DNA of 64,000 nt, from positions 1 to 64,000 of the forward strand of contig ATWC01000010.1 in the NCBI GenBank assembly GCA_000421045.1, in the 5' to 3' direction. The translations under genes and the position numbers were made by a program. Shown here piece after piece: positions 51,330-61,990 of this stretch (the first letter of the stretch is position 1; each line of letters starts with the position of its first letter). The notes below the pieces were generated by a model. It saw only the letters and a list, made by a program, of their open reading frames with translations. It did not search any database and had not been told where the DNA came from. The stretch comes from Lachnospiraceae bacterium NK4A179. GTDB taxonomy: Bacteria; Bacillota; Clostridia; Lachnospirales; Lachnospiraceae.

Positions 51330-52463
51330 ATGTTAAATACGGAGCGCGTAAGTGCAACAGTAAATCTGAATAATATCAGATACAACATAGAACAGGTGTC
51401 AAAAAGGATCGCAAAGGGCACCGGTATAATGGCGGTTATCAAAGCTGACGGCTATGGGCATGGTGCGGTAGCTGTCGCTCGTACCCTTGCGGGGATGGAT
51501 TCCGTCTGGGGATATGCAGTGGCAACCATAGATGAGGCCATGGAGATAGTTCATATCGGATGTGAAAAGCCGATACTCATACTCGGTTATGTTCCTCCTT
51601 CGATGTACGGGCTTGCCGTAACGAACGGCATAAGGATACCTGTTTTTGACCTGCATTCCGCATCCAAGATCAATGCGGTAGCCGGTCAGCTCGGTATGAA
51701 GTGCAAGGTCCATATAAAGGTTGATACCGGCATGGGCCGTATAGGAATAGAGCCTTCTGACAGGGGCCTTGAGTTTGTCAGACAGGTTAGTCTGATGGGG
51801 AATCTTGAGATAGAAGGCATCTTCACTCATTTTGCAAGAGCGGATGAAAAGGATAAAGAGAATGCACTTCATCAGGCTAAACTTTTCAAGGATTTCACAG
51901 CTAAGCTGGAAGATGAGGGTATCCATATTCCCTTAAAGCACTGCTCAAACAGTGCAGCTATAATCGATATGCCGGATCTTCATATGGATATTGTTCGTTC
52001 GGGTATCATTACTTACGGTCTCTGGCCGTCTGATGAAGTGGACAAGCATAATATAGATCTGAAGCCTGCTATGGAGATAAAGAGTGCGGTCATCTATATA
52101 AAGGATATAGAAAAGGGCACTCCGGTAAGCTACGGCGGTACATATGTGGCGGAAAAGACGACAAGGGTAGCTACAGTATCGATAGGATATGCTGATGGTT
52201 TCCCCAGAAGCCTTTCAAATAAAGGGATCGTGCTCATCAAAGGAAAGAGATATCACGTTATCGGACGCGTCTGCATGGATCAGCTGATGGTCGATATAGA
52301 GATGAATGATGAGATCTCCGTAGGAGATGTGGTTACGATAGTCGGACGTGATGGTGACGAAGAGATAACCATGGATGAATTTGCGGCTCTTTCAGATCGC
52401 ATAAATTATGAGGCAGTCTGTGATATCGGAAAACGCGTGCCCAGAGTGTATACACGCAGATAA
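51330..52463 (+). CDS. alr: alanine racemase
   Basis: Makes D-alanine for peptidoglycan. 377 residues with the PLP-binding AVIKADGYGHGAVAVA (Lys near 37), HIKVDTGMGRIGI, THFARADEKD, CSNSAAIIDMPDLHMDIVRSGI, and C-terminal VSIGYADGFPRSLSN and GRVCMDQLMVDI that supplies the second catalytic Tyr region. AAGGAG precedes the ATG. It follows the coiled-coil gene and is 3 bp from the CNNM-type gene, so the set is an operon. Confidence 0.96.
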   Translation: MLNTERVSATVNLNNIRYNIEQVSKRIAKGTGIMAVIKADGYGHGAVAVARTLAGMDSVWGYAVATIDEAMEIVHIGCEKPILILGYVPPSMYGLAVTNGIRIPVFDLHSASKINAVAGQLGMKCKVHIKVDTGMGRIGIEPSDRGLEFVRQVSLMGNLEIEGIFTHFARADEKDKENALHQAKLFKDFTAKLEDEGIHIPLKHCSNSAAIIDMPDLHMDIVRSGIITYGLWPSDEVDKHNIDLKPAMEIKSAVIYIKDIEKGTPVSYGGTYVAEKTTRVATVSIGYADGFPRSLSNKGIVLIKGKRYHVIGRVCMDQLMVDIEMNDEISVGDVVTIVGRDGDEEITMDEFAALSDRINYEAVCDIGKRVPRVYTRR

Positions 52464-52466
52464 ATT

Positions 52467-53720
52467 ATGGGATCCCAGTTAAATTCAGCGTTGATAATAT
52501 TTCCTTTTTTGCTTGCCGTAAGCTCAGTGTTTACTGCTTTTATTTCTGCGCTTTCATCGCTTTCGCAGGATGATGAGGATTCACTTCCCAAAAAGATAGA
52601 GGAGATACATGACAGACCGGATAAGGTGATCGCCGCCGGCCTGTGTCTTTATATTCCTTTGGCGATCGCTTTCTGGCTGCTGCTCATATCGGGAATGTCT
52701 TCTTATGAGTTATACAAGCTTATAATAGCCGGTTTTGCGGCCCTTCTGCTCCAGATATCTGCAGGAATACTTCTTCCCTTATCGATAGGCAGGCATTACA
52801 GGGTAGCAGTCTGTGAAAGACTCTGCGGCATATGCAGCCTGATCGCGCTTATCTTAAGCCCGCTTACATTAATAATAAATGGCATATCTTATTTAATGGG
52901 AATTCCGTTTGGGATAGGTAAGGATACGAAGGATGACAACGTTACGGAAGATGAGATACTGGCGATAGTCAATGAAGGTCAGGAAAGCGGAACCATAGAA
53001 GAAAATGAGGCAAAGATGATCAATAACATCTTTGAACTGTCTGATACCGAGGCTTCAGAGATCCAGACTCCCCGTGGAAAGATCGCAGCTTTTTCCGATG
53101 AGATAAAACTCAAGGATGCGCTCAAGGATATACTTAATTCAACGTATTCAAGATATCCGGTTTATCATGAAGATATTGATCACATCATAGGTATCCTTCA
53201 TATAAAGGATGCTGTAAGGCTGCTTGAGCAGAGCCCGAAAAAGAATCCCAGATTGTCTGAGATAAAGGATGATCTGCTGGTTCCGGAGTTTGTACCCGAG
53301 ACCAAGAATATAGATGATCTGTTCCGTGAAATGCAGGCTGCAAATGCCCAGATGGTCATTGTTACCGATGAGTACGGGCAGACTTCGGGCATTATCGCCA
53401 TGGAGGATATCCTGGAGGAGATAGTAGGAAGCATACGGGATGAGTATGATAGGGAACAGGATCAGATAAAATCCGAAGACGGAGTTTATGAGATCGACGG
53501 CTTTACCAGACTTGAGGATCTTGCCGAGCAATTTAATATTGATTTCGGGGAGACGGAGTTAGAGACTATAAACGGATACATGACCGATCGGATGGGACAT
53601 ATCCCTGAGGAAAACGAGAAATACGAGGTTGAGGTAGGCGGCTATATTTTCAGCATTCTTTCCGTTGAGGACAAGATAATCAAACTCGTAAAGGTGACCT
53701 CCGGGGATTTGAACAAATGA
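52467..53720 (+). CDS. CNNM/CorC-type CBS-domain membrane protein
   Basis: 417 residues. A CNNM (DUF21) membrane domain with about four hydrophobic segments (about 7-28, 55-76, 80-103, 115-142), a CBS pair (about 190-320, with YSRYPVYHEDIDHIIGILHIKD and QMVIVTDEYGQTSGIIAMEDILEEIVG), and a C-terminal CorC_HlyC domain (about 335-415, EIDGFTRLEDL). Relatives handle magnesium or other divalent cations. It starts 3 bp after alr with no separate promoter. Confidence 0.88.
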   Translation: MGSQLNSALIIFPFLLAVSSVFTAFISALSSLSQDDEDSLPKKIEEIHDRPDKVIAAGLCLYIPLAIAFWLLLISGMSSYELYKLIIAGFAALLLQISAGILLPLSIGRHYRVAVCERLCGICSLIALILSPLTLIINGISYLMGIPFGIGKDTKDDNVTEDEILAIVNEGQESGTIEENEAKMINNIFELSDTEASEIQTPRGKIAAFSDEIKLKDALKDILNSTYSRYPVYHEDIDHIIGILHIKDAVRLLEQSPKKNPRLSEIKDDLLVPEFVPETKNIDDLFREMQAANAQMVIVTDEYGQTSGIIAMEDILEEIVGSIRDEYDREQDQIKSEDGVYEIDGFTRLEDLAEQFNIDFGETELETINGYMTDRMGHIPEENEKYEVEVGGYIFSILSVEDKIIKLVKVTSGDLNK

Positions 53721-53780
53721 GCGGGTTATGATAAAATTTTCTTTAATTTATGTATATTTTTACAGGAGGCTTTTTTAGTT

Positions 53781-54509
53781 ATGTCAGGACATTCAAAGTT
53801 TGCAAACATCAAGCACAAAAAGGAAAAGAATGATGCTGCCAAGGGCAAGATCTTCACAATACTCGGCAGGGAAATTGCCGTGGCTGTTAAGGAAGGCGGT
53901 CCTGATCCAAATAATAACTTCAAGCTTGCAACAGTTATTCAGAAGGCAAAGGCTGCAAATATGCCCAACGATACTATAGAACGAGGTATCAAGAAAGCTT
54001 CGGGCGGCGGCAGTGATGTCAATTACGAGCATGTTACCTACGAGGGATACGGCCCCGGCGGAACAGCCATAATAGTAGAGGCACTTACTGATAATAAGAA
54101 CAGGACTGCGGCAAATGTACGTTCTGCCTTCACAAAGGGCAGCGGCAGCATTGGAACACAGGGCTGTGTGTCATTTATGTTTGATGAAAAGGGTCAGATC
54201 ATCATTGATAAGGAAGAGTGTGAACTTGATGCTGACACTCTTATGGAAAAGGCACTGGATGCAGGTGCAGATGATTTCTCGGAAGAGGATGATTCATTTG
54301 AGATCCTTACATCTCCCGATGCGTTTGAGGCTGTAAATAAAGCTTTTGTTGAAGCCGGAATACCTATGGCCAGCGCTGAAGTAACAATGATCCCTCAGAA
54401 TTATGTTGAGGTGACAGATCCTGAGAATGTTAAGCTCTTAACACGTATCCTTGATCTACTTGATGAGGATGACGACGTTCAGAACGTATATACAAACTGG
54501 GATGACTGA
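53781..54509 (+). CDS. yebC: YebC/PmpR family protein
   Basis: 242 residues of the widespread YebC/TACO1 family, which includes DNA-binding regulators and ribosome-associated factors that help translate proline-rich stretches. Diagnostic are MSGHSKFANIKHKKEKNDAAKGK, MPNDTIERGIKKASGG, YEGYGPGGTAIIVEALTDN and NRTAANVRSAFTKGSG. The usual HSKWxxI reads HSKFANI. ACAGGAGGC precedes the ATG. Its last 8 bp overlap the glycosyltransferase start. Confidence 0.95.
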   Translation: MSGHSKFANIKHKKEKNDAAKGKIFTILGREIAVAVKEGGPDPNNNFKLATVIQKAKAANMPNDTIERGIKKASGGGSDVNYEHVTYEGYGPGGTAIIVEALTDNKNRTAANVRSAFTKGSGSIGTQGCVSFMFDEKGQIIIDKEECELDADTLMEKALDAGADDFSEEDDSFEILTSPDAFEAVNKAFVEAGIPMASAEVTMIPQNYVEVTDPENVKLLTRILDLLDEDDDVQNVYTNWDD

Positions 54510-55503
54510 AAAATCTGAAGAAAAAAGATATGGCCGGACACTCTCTATCGTAGTCCCCTGTTATAACGAACAGGAGGTATTGCCGAAGACTGTGTCTGTG
54601 CTTTCAGAATATCTGCTTTCCCTGGTTGAGAAAGGCAAGATATCCGGATCGTCTTTTCTGCTGTTTGTGAATGACGGTTCAGCTGATGATACGCTTAAGA
54701 TACTTAAGGAAAGATCGAAGGCTGTCGAAAATGTCTGCTATATCTCTCTTTCAAGGAATTGCGGTCATCAGAACGCGCTGATGGCCGGACTTTCGACTGC
54801 TTGTCCGCTTTCGGATATGATCGTTTCGATAGATGCTGATCTTCAGGATGACGTGAATGTCATCGAGCAGATGGTGGACGAATATGCAGACGGGGCCGAA
54901 ATCGTATACGGTGTCAGAGGAAGCAGAAAGAGCGATACCTTTTTTAAGAGAGGAACAGCTCAGACGTATTACCGTGTCCTGAAAAGCATGGGAGTGAAGA
55001 CTATCTATAACCATGCCGATTTCAGACTCATGGGTAAAGCTGCGGTTGAGGAACTGCTTCGCTACAGGGAAAAGAATCTGTATATTAGAGGCCTTATACC
55101 TGAACTTGGTTTTAAGACTGCTTCCGTAAACTATGAACGCAAGGCAAGGGAAGCAGGTGAGAGTAAATATCCGTTCAATAAGATGCTTGCGCTGGCATTA
55201 AACGGCATAACATCTTTTTCAATAAAGCCTCTGAGGCTGATAATATCTATCGGCGCAGCAGTGATGATCATATGCCTGCTGGCTGCCGCGTATGCGTTTA
55301 TATCGTATTTGTCCGGACACGTAGAAAAGGGCTGGACATCACTGATATTGTCTATATGGTTTTTGGGAGGGGTTCAGCTTTTGTCGATCGGAGTGATCGG
55401 TGAGTATATCGGAAAGATCTATTCCGAGGTCAAGGACAGGCCGCTGTATTGCATTGAAGAGAGTGACTTAAAGGCCGCAGGCGAAAAAATGCCGGGAGAG
55501 TAG
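54502..55503 (+). CDS. family 2 glycosyltransferase, GtrB/DPM1-like
   Basis: 333 residues. A GT2 domain with LSIVVPCYNEQEVLPKTV, FVNDGSADDT, SLSRNCGHQNALMAGL and the DxD-type IDADLQDD, then two C-terminal transmembrane helices (about 243-268 and 280-303). It probably transfers a sugar to undecaprenyl phosphate. The start at 54502 overlaps the yebC stop (ATGACTGA); the frame is open 17 codons further upstream but only within yebC. A flippase partner is not seen. Confidence 0.88.
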   Translation: MTEKSEEKRYGRTLSIVVPCYNEQEVLPKTVSVLSEYLLSLVEKGKISGSSFLLFVNDGSADDTLKILKERSKAVENVCYISLSRNCGHQNALMAGLSTACPLSDMIVSIDADLQDDVNVIEQMVDEYADGAEIVYGVRGSRKSDTFFKRGTAQTYYRVLKSMGVKTIYNHADFRLMGKAAVEELLRYREKNLYIRGLIPELGFKTASVNYERKAREAGESKYPFNKMLALALNGITSFSIKPLRLIISIGAAVMIICLLAAAYAFISYLSGHVEKGWTSLILSIWFLGGVQLLSIGVIGEYIGKIYSEVKDRPLYCIEESDLKAAGEKMPGE

Positions 55504-55507
55504 AATA

Positions 55508-57310
55508 TTGTTTAACAAAGAGAAAAAAATAAATCTTTCAGAAGCCAGGAACGTAGAACCGGAAGTTGATATCAAGGCACTTGAGGCATCTCTTGATTTC
55601 CTTAAGGAGAGGCAGGCAGAGCCTGATGTTTCATCTGCAGCAGAAACTAAACATGCTGCAACTGTTATGCATGATGAAGCAGAGATCGAGCCGCCCATAC
55701 ATAAGCCTACACCTGTATATTCACCTGATTCAGAGGTGGATCTTTCAGTTGAGCCTGTTATAGAAAAACAGCCTGAAATGACATTCATGCCGGCAGGCAG
55801 TATGCCTGAAACGGAAGAATCAAAAAAGATATCAAAGCAGCCGGATCTGCTTCAGATAAGTCAGCCCGGTGCGGGTGTTTTCAGTCAGCCCGAACCTGCA
55901 TATTTAAAGCAGCCGGGTCCTGCAACCGCTAAGGGTATAAATTATAATCCTTCTCCGGTTTCGGAACTGAACTACGGATCTGTTCCTGCTCCAAGGCTTA
56001 ATCTTGATAATATTCCCGAACCCGGTGCTCTGTTAAATAGCGGTGCCCCTTCATCTGCTCCTGCCAAAGAAAAGGCAAAGGAAGATGAGTTTGGTTTTTC
56101 ATGGGAACTGGATACCGATAAAAAAGAAGAAGCCGTAAACGTGAATAACTCGTTGCTCGCTGCAACTACTGTTTCTGATGAACACAAAGACAGAGATCCT
56201 TTTAAGGTTCAGCCGGGCTATGCAGGCCTTGAAGAGAATAAAATAGGCGCAGAGATAAGACTTAATCTGGACGAGAGTAAGAAGTCGGATACAGATACGG
56301 AACCGTTTTTTGGACAGTCAAAGTCAAAATCTGTTGAAGAAGAGGCTGTTAAAGAAGAGACTGTTAAAGAAGAGTCAGTTTCAGAGGAACCCGTTGCGGA
56401 AGAATCTGGTGTCAATAATGCTGTAAATAACGAGTCAGTTACAGAAGAACATGTTGCGGAAGCAGTTGCCGGTAACGAAGGTTTAACAGAAGATACTTCC
56501 GCAGAGGCGCCTGTTGAGAGTGAAGTTCAGGAAGCTCCGGTTCCTCCTGCGAATACCGAAGGGATCTCCGATGCCGTAAGAGAGGCAATGGAGCTTCAGG
56601 CACGTATGGAAAAGATGAAGGCTGAGGGTAAGGGCATCGACAGAAGGTTGCTTGCAAGCAGCCGATTCGGCAGACCTGCATCCATCAGGATGGTTGAGGA
56701 TACCGAAATAAAGCAGGATGCTGAAAATGCTGCCGCAAACAGGCAGGAAGTTTTAGCAGAAGATATTCTCACGACTGAAGACATGGTAAATGCTCAGCCT
56801 GAAGTTGCGGACAATGCGCCGGTATCTGAAGTTAATGAAGAGAATGCAAACGCAACGGAGGCACAGGCAGTTTCAGATACTGCAGCAGAGACTGAAAGCG
56901 TTACCGTTCAAGACACTGCTTCAAATATAACGGATGCTTCTGAAGAGACTGCATCGGAAGAACCGGTGATAACTCCTCAGATGGTACGTGAACCCAAACC
57001 GGTATCCGATTATGTTGAGCCGGATCTGCCTATAATCAACCGTAACGCGGTACCCCAAAAACCGGTTCCCAAGAAAGAGACAAGCAGACCTATCGCAAGG
57101 ATAGATAATTCAAGGGATGAGATCGCAAAGGAAGTAGAGCTTGGCATAAGATCAATGGGCAGGATCTCAGGAGCAACCCTCCTTAAGAATCCGCTGCCTC
57201 ATCCTAAAAAGCATATACAGAGAAATCTCGGATATGATTATGAACCTACGGAAGATCAGATGCATTTTGATCTTGAGGACATGACCGGAATAGATTTTTA
57301 TGATGTTTAA
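55508..57310 (+). CDS. acidic, mostly disordered protein upstream of ftsK
   Basis: 600 residues, Glu/Val/Ala/Pro-rich, low complexity (e.g. EEEAVKEETVKEESVSEEPV), with a short ordered start (SLDFLKERQ), a helical patch EAMELQARMEKMKAEGKGIDRRLLASSRFG (about 355-385, which carries RRLLASSRFGRP), and a basic, ordered C-terminal end (about 530-600). No signal or membrane segment. TTG start at 55508 with GGGAGAG upstream. Function unknown. Position 18 bp before ftsK suggests a division or chromosome link. In the quoted patch the first half and second half are contiguous only in part; treat positions as approximate. Confidence 0.65.
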   Translation: MFNKEKKINLSEARNVEPEVDIKALEASLDFLKERQAEPDVSSAAETKHAATVMHDEAEIEPPIHKPTPVYSPDSEVDLSVEPVIEKQPEMTFMPAGSMPETEESKKISKQPDLLQISQPGAGVFSQPEPAYLKQPGPATAKGINYNPSPVSELNYGSVPAPRLNLDNIPEPGALLNSGAPSSAPAKEKAKEDEFGFSWELDTDKKEEAVNVNNSLLAATTVSDEHKDRDPFKVQPGYAGLEENKIGAEIRLNLDESKKSDTDTEPFFGQSKSKSVEEEAVKEETVKEESVSEEPVAEESGVNNAVNNESVTEEHVAEAVAGNEGLTEDTSAEAPVESEVQEAPVPPANTEGISDAVREAMELQARMEKMKAEGKGIDRRLLASSRFGRPASIRMVEDTEIKQDAENAAANRQEVLAEDILTTEDMVNAQPEVADNAPVSEVNEENANATEAQAVSDTAAETESVTVQDTASNITDASEETASEEPVITPQMVREPKPVSDYVEPDLPIINRNAVPQKPVPKKETSRPIARIDNSRDEIAKEVELGIRSMGRISGATLLKNPLPHPKKHIQRNLGYDYEPTEDQMHFDLEDMTGIDFYDV

Positions 57311-57328
57311 AAGGTATATATTCAGATA

Positions 57329-60265
57329 ATGGCAAAGTCACAGACAGGAAGAAAAAAAACCGGCACGCGAAAGCCCTCTACGGGTACAAGCCGGTCTTCC
57401 TCATCTGCGGGAACCGCACGTAGAAAGACTGCAGCAAGAAAAAGCAGCGCGGCAGGAAGCAGAACGGGAAGTAAAACCACATCAAGATCAAAGAGCAGTC
57501 TGGCTCAGACGGAAAGAACAGGAAGAGGGATCAGGGCGCTTATAGTCTCTTCTGTTCTTCTCGTTATTTTTTTGTGCATGATAGGTGTCATCAGAGGCGC
57601 TTTCGGACCGGCAGTGAAGGATATAATGTCAGGTGTTTTCGGTGTAAGTGCCTATGTTGCACCCCTTGTTATCATTGCTTTCACCATATATGTTTTCTTT
57701 TTCACTGACAGGCCTGAGAAAAGCAGGGTGATAGGTCTTTCTGCTTTTGTTATTTTCTTTGGCATTATAACTTCATTTTTCTCCGGCATAGATATGGATG
57801 CGCTTGTTGCAATGGAAGGCAACAGAATGGCATTTTTCTATGATCTGCACAAAGGCCCCGGCGCACTGTTTGGCATAGTCGGATATTTCTTCTTCAAGAT
57901 ATTTGGAACAGTTGGTTCCATTATCCTTCTTATCATTTTCATGATCATCGGTGCAGCCTTCATGGGCGGAAGTTCATTTTTTGAGCTCCTTGATGCTCTT
58001 AAGGATCGGCTGCTTGAGGGCGAAATGGATGATTATGATTATGAGGATAATGAGGACATAAGAGCCAGACGTGAGAGGATAAGACTTGAGCGTGAGGAAC
58101 GCCGCGCAAGGGATGATGAGCGCAGGCGTTTGAGGGAAGAAAAGAGAGCGGCTGAAGAGGAAAAGAGACAGGCCTCAGAAGAAGAGCTGCGCAAAGAAAG
58201 AGAACGTGAGAACGAGGAGAGGCGTGCGAAGGCAGAAGCCGAAAGAGCCGAGAAGGCAAGACAGAGGGAACAGGCTTCGGATCTGGCCATTCTTTCCAAC
58301 AGTTTTAAGAAAAATCGCGAAGAGAATGATAAAAACGCTGAACCTCCGGTCATGCCGGCACGCCCCGGAAATCTCGATGATATGCATGAGATAACGGTCA
58401 TCGCTAATCCCAAACTGCTTGCAGAATCGAGACCTGAAGCAGTAAAGAAGACCGAGACCCGGACAGTTTCTCCGGCCGATGGGGATATCAGGGAACTCAA
58501 ACCTTCGAATACCGATATCATCGATGCCATAAAAGAAGAACCTGTGATCATCAGGGATGCTGAAAAACAGGTGGAGATAAAGCCGGTTGCAGAAGAGAAG
58601 CAGGTTCCGGAAGAAAAGCCGGTAACAGAGATAAAGGCAGAGCCTGAGAAAAAAGAAACTCCGGAAACAAAATCCGAACCCGAGATCAAGGCAGTTGATA
58701 CACTGCTCGCCGATCTTAGCGATATGCCCGATCCTGTAACCGAGAGAAACGTAAAGTCGGAAGAAGTAAAGCCTGCCTTGAAAGAAGCAAAGAAAAAGAC
58801 CGGTTACGAACGGCCTTCGGTTTCGTTGCTTGATGTAAATGACAAAAAAACAGGCGGTGATTCTGATGAGAGCTTAAAGAGTACGGCGCTCCTTCTTCAG
58901 GATACGCTTAAGACTTTCGGAGTCAATGCAAAGGTAACGGATATAAGCCAGGGACCGTCCGTAACAAGATTTGAACTTCAGCCCGAGGCCGGAACAAAGG
59001 TCAGCAAGATACTCAGCCTTACAGATGATATCAAGCTTGCACTTGCGGCAGCTGACATACGTATCGAAGCGCCTATCCCCGGAAAGGCGGCAGTAGGTAT
59101 AGAAGTTCCAAATAAGAAAAAGATACCTGTGCTCATCAGGGACCTGCTTGATTCAAATGAATACAGGGGGTCAACAGCACCTCTTACCTATGTTGTAGGT
59201 AAGGATATCAGCGGCAAGATAATAGTCGGTGATCTGGCCAAGATGCCGCATCTTCTGGTTGCCGGCGCAACAGGTTCCGGTAAGTCGGTATTTATAAATA
59301 CCATCATAATGAGCATACTCTACAAATCGTCACCGGATGATGTGAAGCTCATAATGATAGATCCCAAGATGGTTGAACTTACCGTATATAACGGTATCCC
59401 TCATCTGATGCTTCCGGTAGTATCGGATCCCAGACAGGCAAGTGCAGCGCTTAACTGGGCAGTTGCTGAAATGATGCGAAGGTACAAGGCATTTTCCGAG
59501 CATTCGGTCAGAGACATAAAGGGGTATAATGATAAGGCAGAGGCTGCCGGTGAAGAAAAGATGCCCAAGATCGTTATCATAGTGGACGAGCTTGCCGATC
59601 TGATGATGGTGGCAAAGAATGAGGTGGAAAGCTCTATATGTCGACTGGCACAGCTTGCCAGAGCTGCAGGCATCCATCTTGTTATAGCGACCCAGCGTCC
59701 TTCAGTTGATGTCATTACGGGACTTATTAAGGCGAATATGCCAAGCCGTGTTGCTCTTTCCGTAAGTTCGGGAACCGATTCAAGGACGATACTTGATACA
59801 GTCGGAGCCGAGAGACTGTTAGGCAATGGTGATATGCTCTTTGCACCGCAGAATTTCAATAAGCCTCTCAGAGTTCAGGGAGCATATGTAAACGATAATG
59901 AGATAATCAAGGTTACCGAATTCCTGAAGTCAAAGAACGGCGGCAGCGATACATATGATAAAGAACTTGCAGAGAAGATCGTTAGCGGTTCTGATCCCCA
60001 GACGGAGAGTGCAGGATCGCCGGGGGCTGCCGGTTCGGGTTCATCGGTTGATGAATACTTTGCCGATGCATGCCGTTTTGTTATAGAAAAGCAGAAGGCT
60101 TCAAGCAGTATGCTCCAGCGTGTATTCAAGGTAGGATACAACAGAGCAGCCAGGATAGTCGACCAGATGGAGGAACATGGTGTAGTAGGTGCCGAGGAAG
60201 GCACTTCCCCCAGAAAGGTCCTTATGAATAAAGCAGAACTTGAAGATCTTTTAAAAACATTATAA
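57329..60265 (+). CDS. ftsK: DNA translocase FtsK/SpoIIIE
   Basis: ATP-driven DNA pump for chromosome segregation at the septum. 978 residues: a Ser/Arg/Lys-rich basic start, four membrane segments (about 68-220), a charged linker with coiled coil (about 230-330) and Glu/Pro/Lys-rich stretch (to about 500), then the motor with GATGSGKSVFINTIIMS (Walker A) and VIIVDELADLMM (Walker B), IHLVIATQRPSVDVITG, and the C-terminal winged-helix gamma domain (RVFKVGYNRAARIVDQMEEHGVVG) that reads KOPS-type sites. fhs follows 15 bp later. Confidence 0.96.
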   Translation: MAKSQTGRKKTGTRKPSTGTSRSSSSAGTARRKTAARKSSAAGSRTGSKTTSRSKSSLAQTERTGRGIRALIVSSVLLVIFLCMIGVIRGAFGPAVKDIMSGVFGVSAYVAPLVIIAFTIYVFFFTDRPEKSRVIGLSAFVIFFGIITSFFSGIDMDALVAMEGNRMAFFYDLHKGPGALFGIVGYFFFKIFGTVGSIILLIIFMIIGAAFMGGSSFFELLDALKDRLLEGEMDDYDYEDNEDIRARRERIRLEREERRARDDERRRLREEKRAAEEEKRQASEEELRKERERENEERRAKAEAERAEKARQREQASDLAILSNSFKKNREENDKNAEPPVMPARPGNLDDMHEITVIANPKLLAESRPEAVKKTETRTVSPADGDIRELKPSNTDIIDAIKEEPVIIRDAEKQVEIKPVAEEKQVPEEKPVTEIKAEPEKKETPETKSEPEIKAVDTLLADLSDMPDPVTERNVKSEEVKPALKEAKKKTGYERPSVSLLDVNDKKTGGDSDESLKSTALLLQDTLKTFGVNAKVTDISQGPSVTRFELQPEAGTKVSKILSLTDDIKLALAAADIRIEAPIPGKAAVGIEVPNKKKIPVLIRDLLDSNEYRGSTAPLTYVVGKDISGKIIVGDLAKMPHLLVAGATGSGKSVFINTIIMSILYKSSPDDVKLIMIDPKMVELTVYNGIPHLMLPVVSDPRQASAALNWAVAEMMRRYKAFSEHSVRDIKGYNDKAEAAGEEKMPKIVIIVDELADLMMVAKNEVESSICRLAQLARAAGIHLVIATQRPSVDVITGLIKANMPSRVALSVSSGTDSRTILDTVGAERLLGNGDMLFAPQNFNKPLRVQGAYVNDNEIIKVTEFLKSKNGGSDTYDKELAEKIVSGSDPQTESAGSPGAAGSGSSVDEYFADACRFVIEKQKASSSMLQRVFKVGYNRAARIVDQMEEHGVVGAEEGTSPRKVLMNKAELEDLLKTL

Positions 60266-60280
60266 GCAAAGGAGAAAGTC

Positions 60281-61945
60281 ATGACAGACATCGAGATCGC
60301 AAGAACAGCGAAGCTTAAACCCATTGCAGAGGTAGCAGCAAAACTTGATATTCCTGCAGATGAACTTGAAATGTACGGAAAGTACAAGGCGAAGCTTTCG
60401 GATGATTTCTTAAAGAAGATTAAGGACAATAAAAAAGGTAAGCTTATACTTGTGACAGCTGTCAATCCCACACCGGCAGGCGAGGGAAAGACCACTGTTT
60501 CCATAGGTCTTGGTCAGGCTTTTTCAAAACTCGGATTAAAGACTGCACTTGCTCTTCGTGAGCCTTCACTCGGCCCCTGCTTTGGCGTAAAGGGCGGAGC
60601 AGCCGGCGGCGGATATTCACAGGTTGTTCCGATGGATGAATTAAATCTTCATTTCACGGGTGACTTCCATGCGATCACGGCAGCAAATAACCTTCTGGCA
60701 GCACTTTTAGACAATCATATCCAGCAGGGCAATGAACTCAGGATCGATACCAGACAGGTGCTCTGGAAGAGATGCATGGATATCAATGACAGAACTTTAA
60801 GGAATGTCGTTATCGGTTTAGGTGCAAAGGGTGATGGTTTTGTAAGGGAAGATCATTTCATAATCACTGTTGCCTCCGAGATAATGGCTATCTTCTGCCT
60901 TGCTGAGGATATGGATGATTTAAAAAAGCGTCTTTCAAATATCATCGTTGCCTACAATCTGGACGGTGATCCCGTGACAGCAGGAGATCTTGGCGCAGTA
61001 GGGTCTATGTGCGCACTCCTTAAGGATGCGATCAGACCCAATATAATACAGACAATGGAGAATACTCCGGTTATCGTTCACGGAGGACCTTTTGCAAATA
61101 TAGCTCACGGCTGCAATTCGGTCAGAGCAACAAAGGCAGCTCTTGCTCTTGCTGATTATGCCGTTACCGAGGCAGGTTTTGGCGCCGATCTCGGTGCAGA
61201 GAAGTTCATGGATATAAAGTGCAGAATGGCAGGTCTTAAGCCCGATGCGGTTGTTATTGTGGCAACCGTCAGAGCACTTAAATATAACGGAGGTGTGCAG
61301 AAAGCCGATCTTACAACTGAGAATATCGAGGCTATGAAGGCAGGCGCCTGCAATCTCATCAAGCATATTGAGAATGTAAAGAGTTACGGCGTTCCCGTAT
61401 GTGTTGCGATCAACCGTTTCACATCCGATACGGATGCAGAGATAGCAGAGCTCGGAAAGCTCATTGAAAGCACAGGAACAGATTACTCCGTTGCCGAAGT
61501 GTGGGCAAAGGGCGGTGAAGGTGCGATCGAACTGGCTGAAAAGGTAAAGGCTCTCGCTGATGCCGATTCCGATTTCCATTATCTGTATGATTCATCGCTT
61601 TCACTTACAGAAAAGATCGAAACTATAGCAACAAAGATCTATGGAGCCGGAAGTGTTAATTACACAAATGCGGCAGTGAAGCAGATAAGGAAGATAGAAG
61701 AGATGGGCTTTGGTAATGTACCCGTCTGCGTAGCAAAGACGCAGTATTCACTTTCGGATGATCCAAAGAAGCTTGGACGTCCTGAAGGATATGAGCTTAA
61801 TGTGAGAGAGGTTTATATTTCAGCCGGCGCAGGTTTCTGTGTTGTCCTGGCAGGAAATATAATGACTATGCCCGGTCTGCCTAAGCATCCTGCGGCTCTT
61901 GATATAGACGTGGATGATCACGGTGAGATAACCGGACTTTTCTGA
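60281..61945 (+). CDS. fhs: formate-tetrahydrofolate ligase
   Basis: Makes 10-formyl-THF from formate, THF and ATP. 554 residues, normal for the family. It has the P-loop region [72 protein letters not shown] and the C-terminal [10 protein letters not shown]-like motif reading [23 protein letters not shown] precedes the ATG. Adjacent folD completes the route to 5,10-methylene-THF used by thyA at 19 kb. Acetogenic use is not implied by these two genes alone. Confidence 0.97.
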   Translation: MTDIEIARTAKLKPIAEVAAKLDIPADELEMYGKYKAKLSDDFLKKIKDNKKGKLILVTAVNPTPAGEGKTTVSIGLGQAFSKLGLKTALALREPSLGPCFGVKGGAAGGGYSQVVPMDELNLHFTGDFHAITAANNLLAALLDNHIQQGNELRIDTRQVLWKRCMDINDRTLRNVVIGLGAKGDGFVREDHFIITVASEIMAIFCLAEDMDDLKKRLSNIIVAYNLDGDPVTAGDLGAVGSMCALLKDAIRPNIIQTMENTPVIVHGGPFANIAHGCNSVRATKAALALADYAVTEAGFGADLGAEKFMDIKCRMAGLKPDAVVIVATVRALKYNGGVQKADLTTENIEAMKAGACNLIKHIENVKSYGVPVCVAINRFTSDTDAEIAELGKLIESTGTDYSVAEVWAKGGEGAIELAEKVKALADADSDFHYLYDSSLSLTEKIETIATKIYGAGSVNYTNAAVKQIRKIEEMGFGNVPVCVAKTQYSLSDDPKKLGRPEGYELNVREVYISAGAGFCVVLAGNIMTMPGLPKHPAALDIDVDDHGEITGLF

Positions 61946-61990
61946 TCAATACAGTATCTTGTTTTACACAAAATCTGACCTGAGGAGGAT

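Noticed and set aside
60935-61579. 214-codon minus-strand frame inside fhs
   Set aside because: Antisense shadow of a strongly conserved gene; no start signals or family resemblance.
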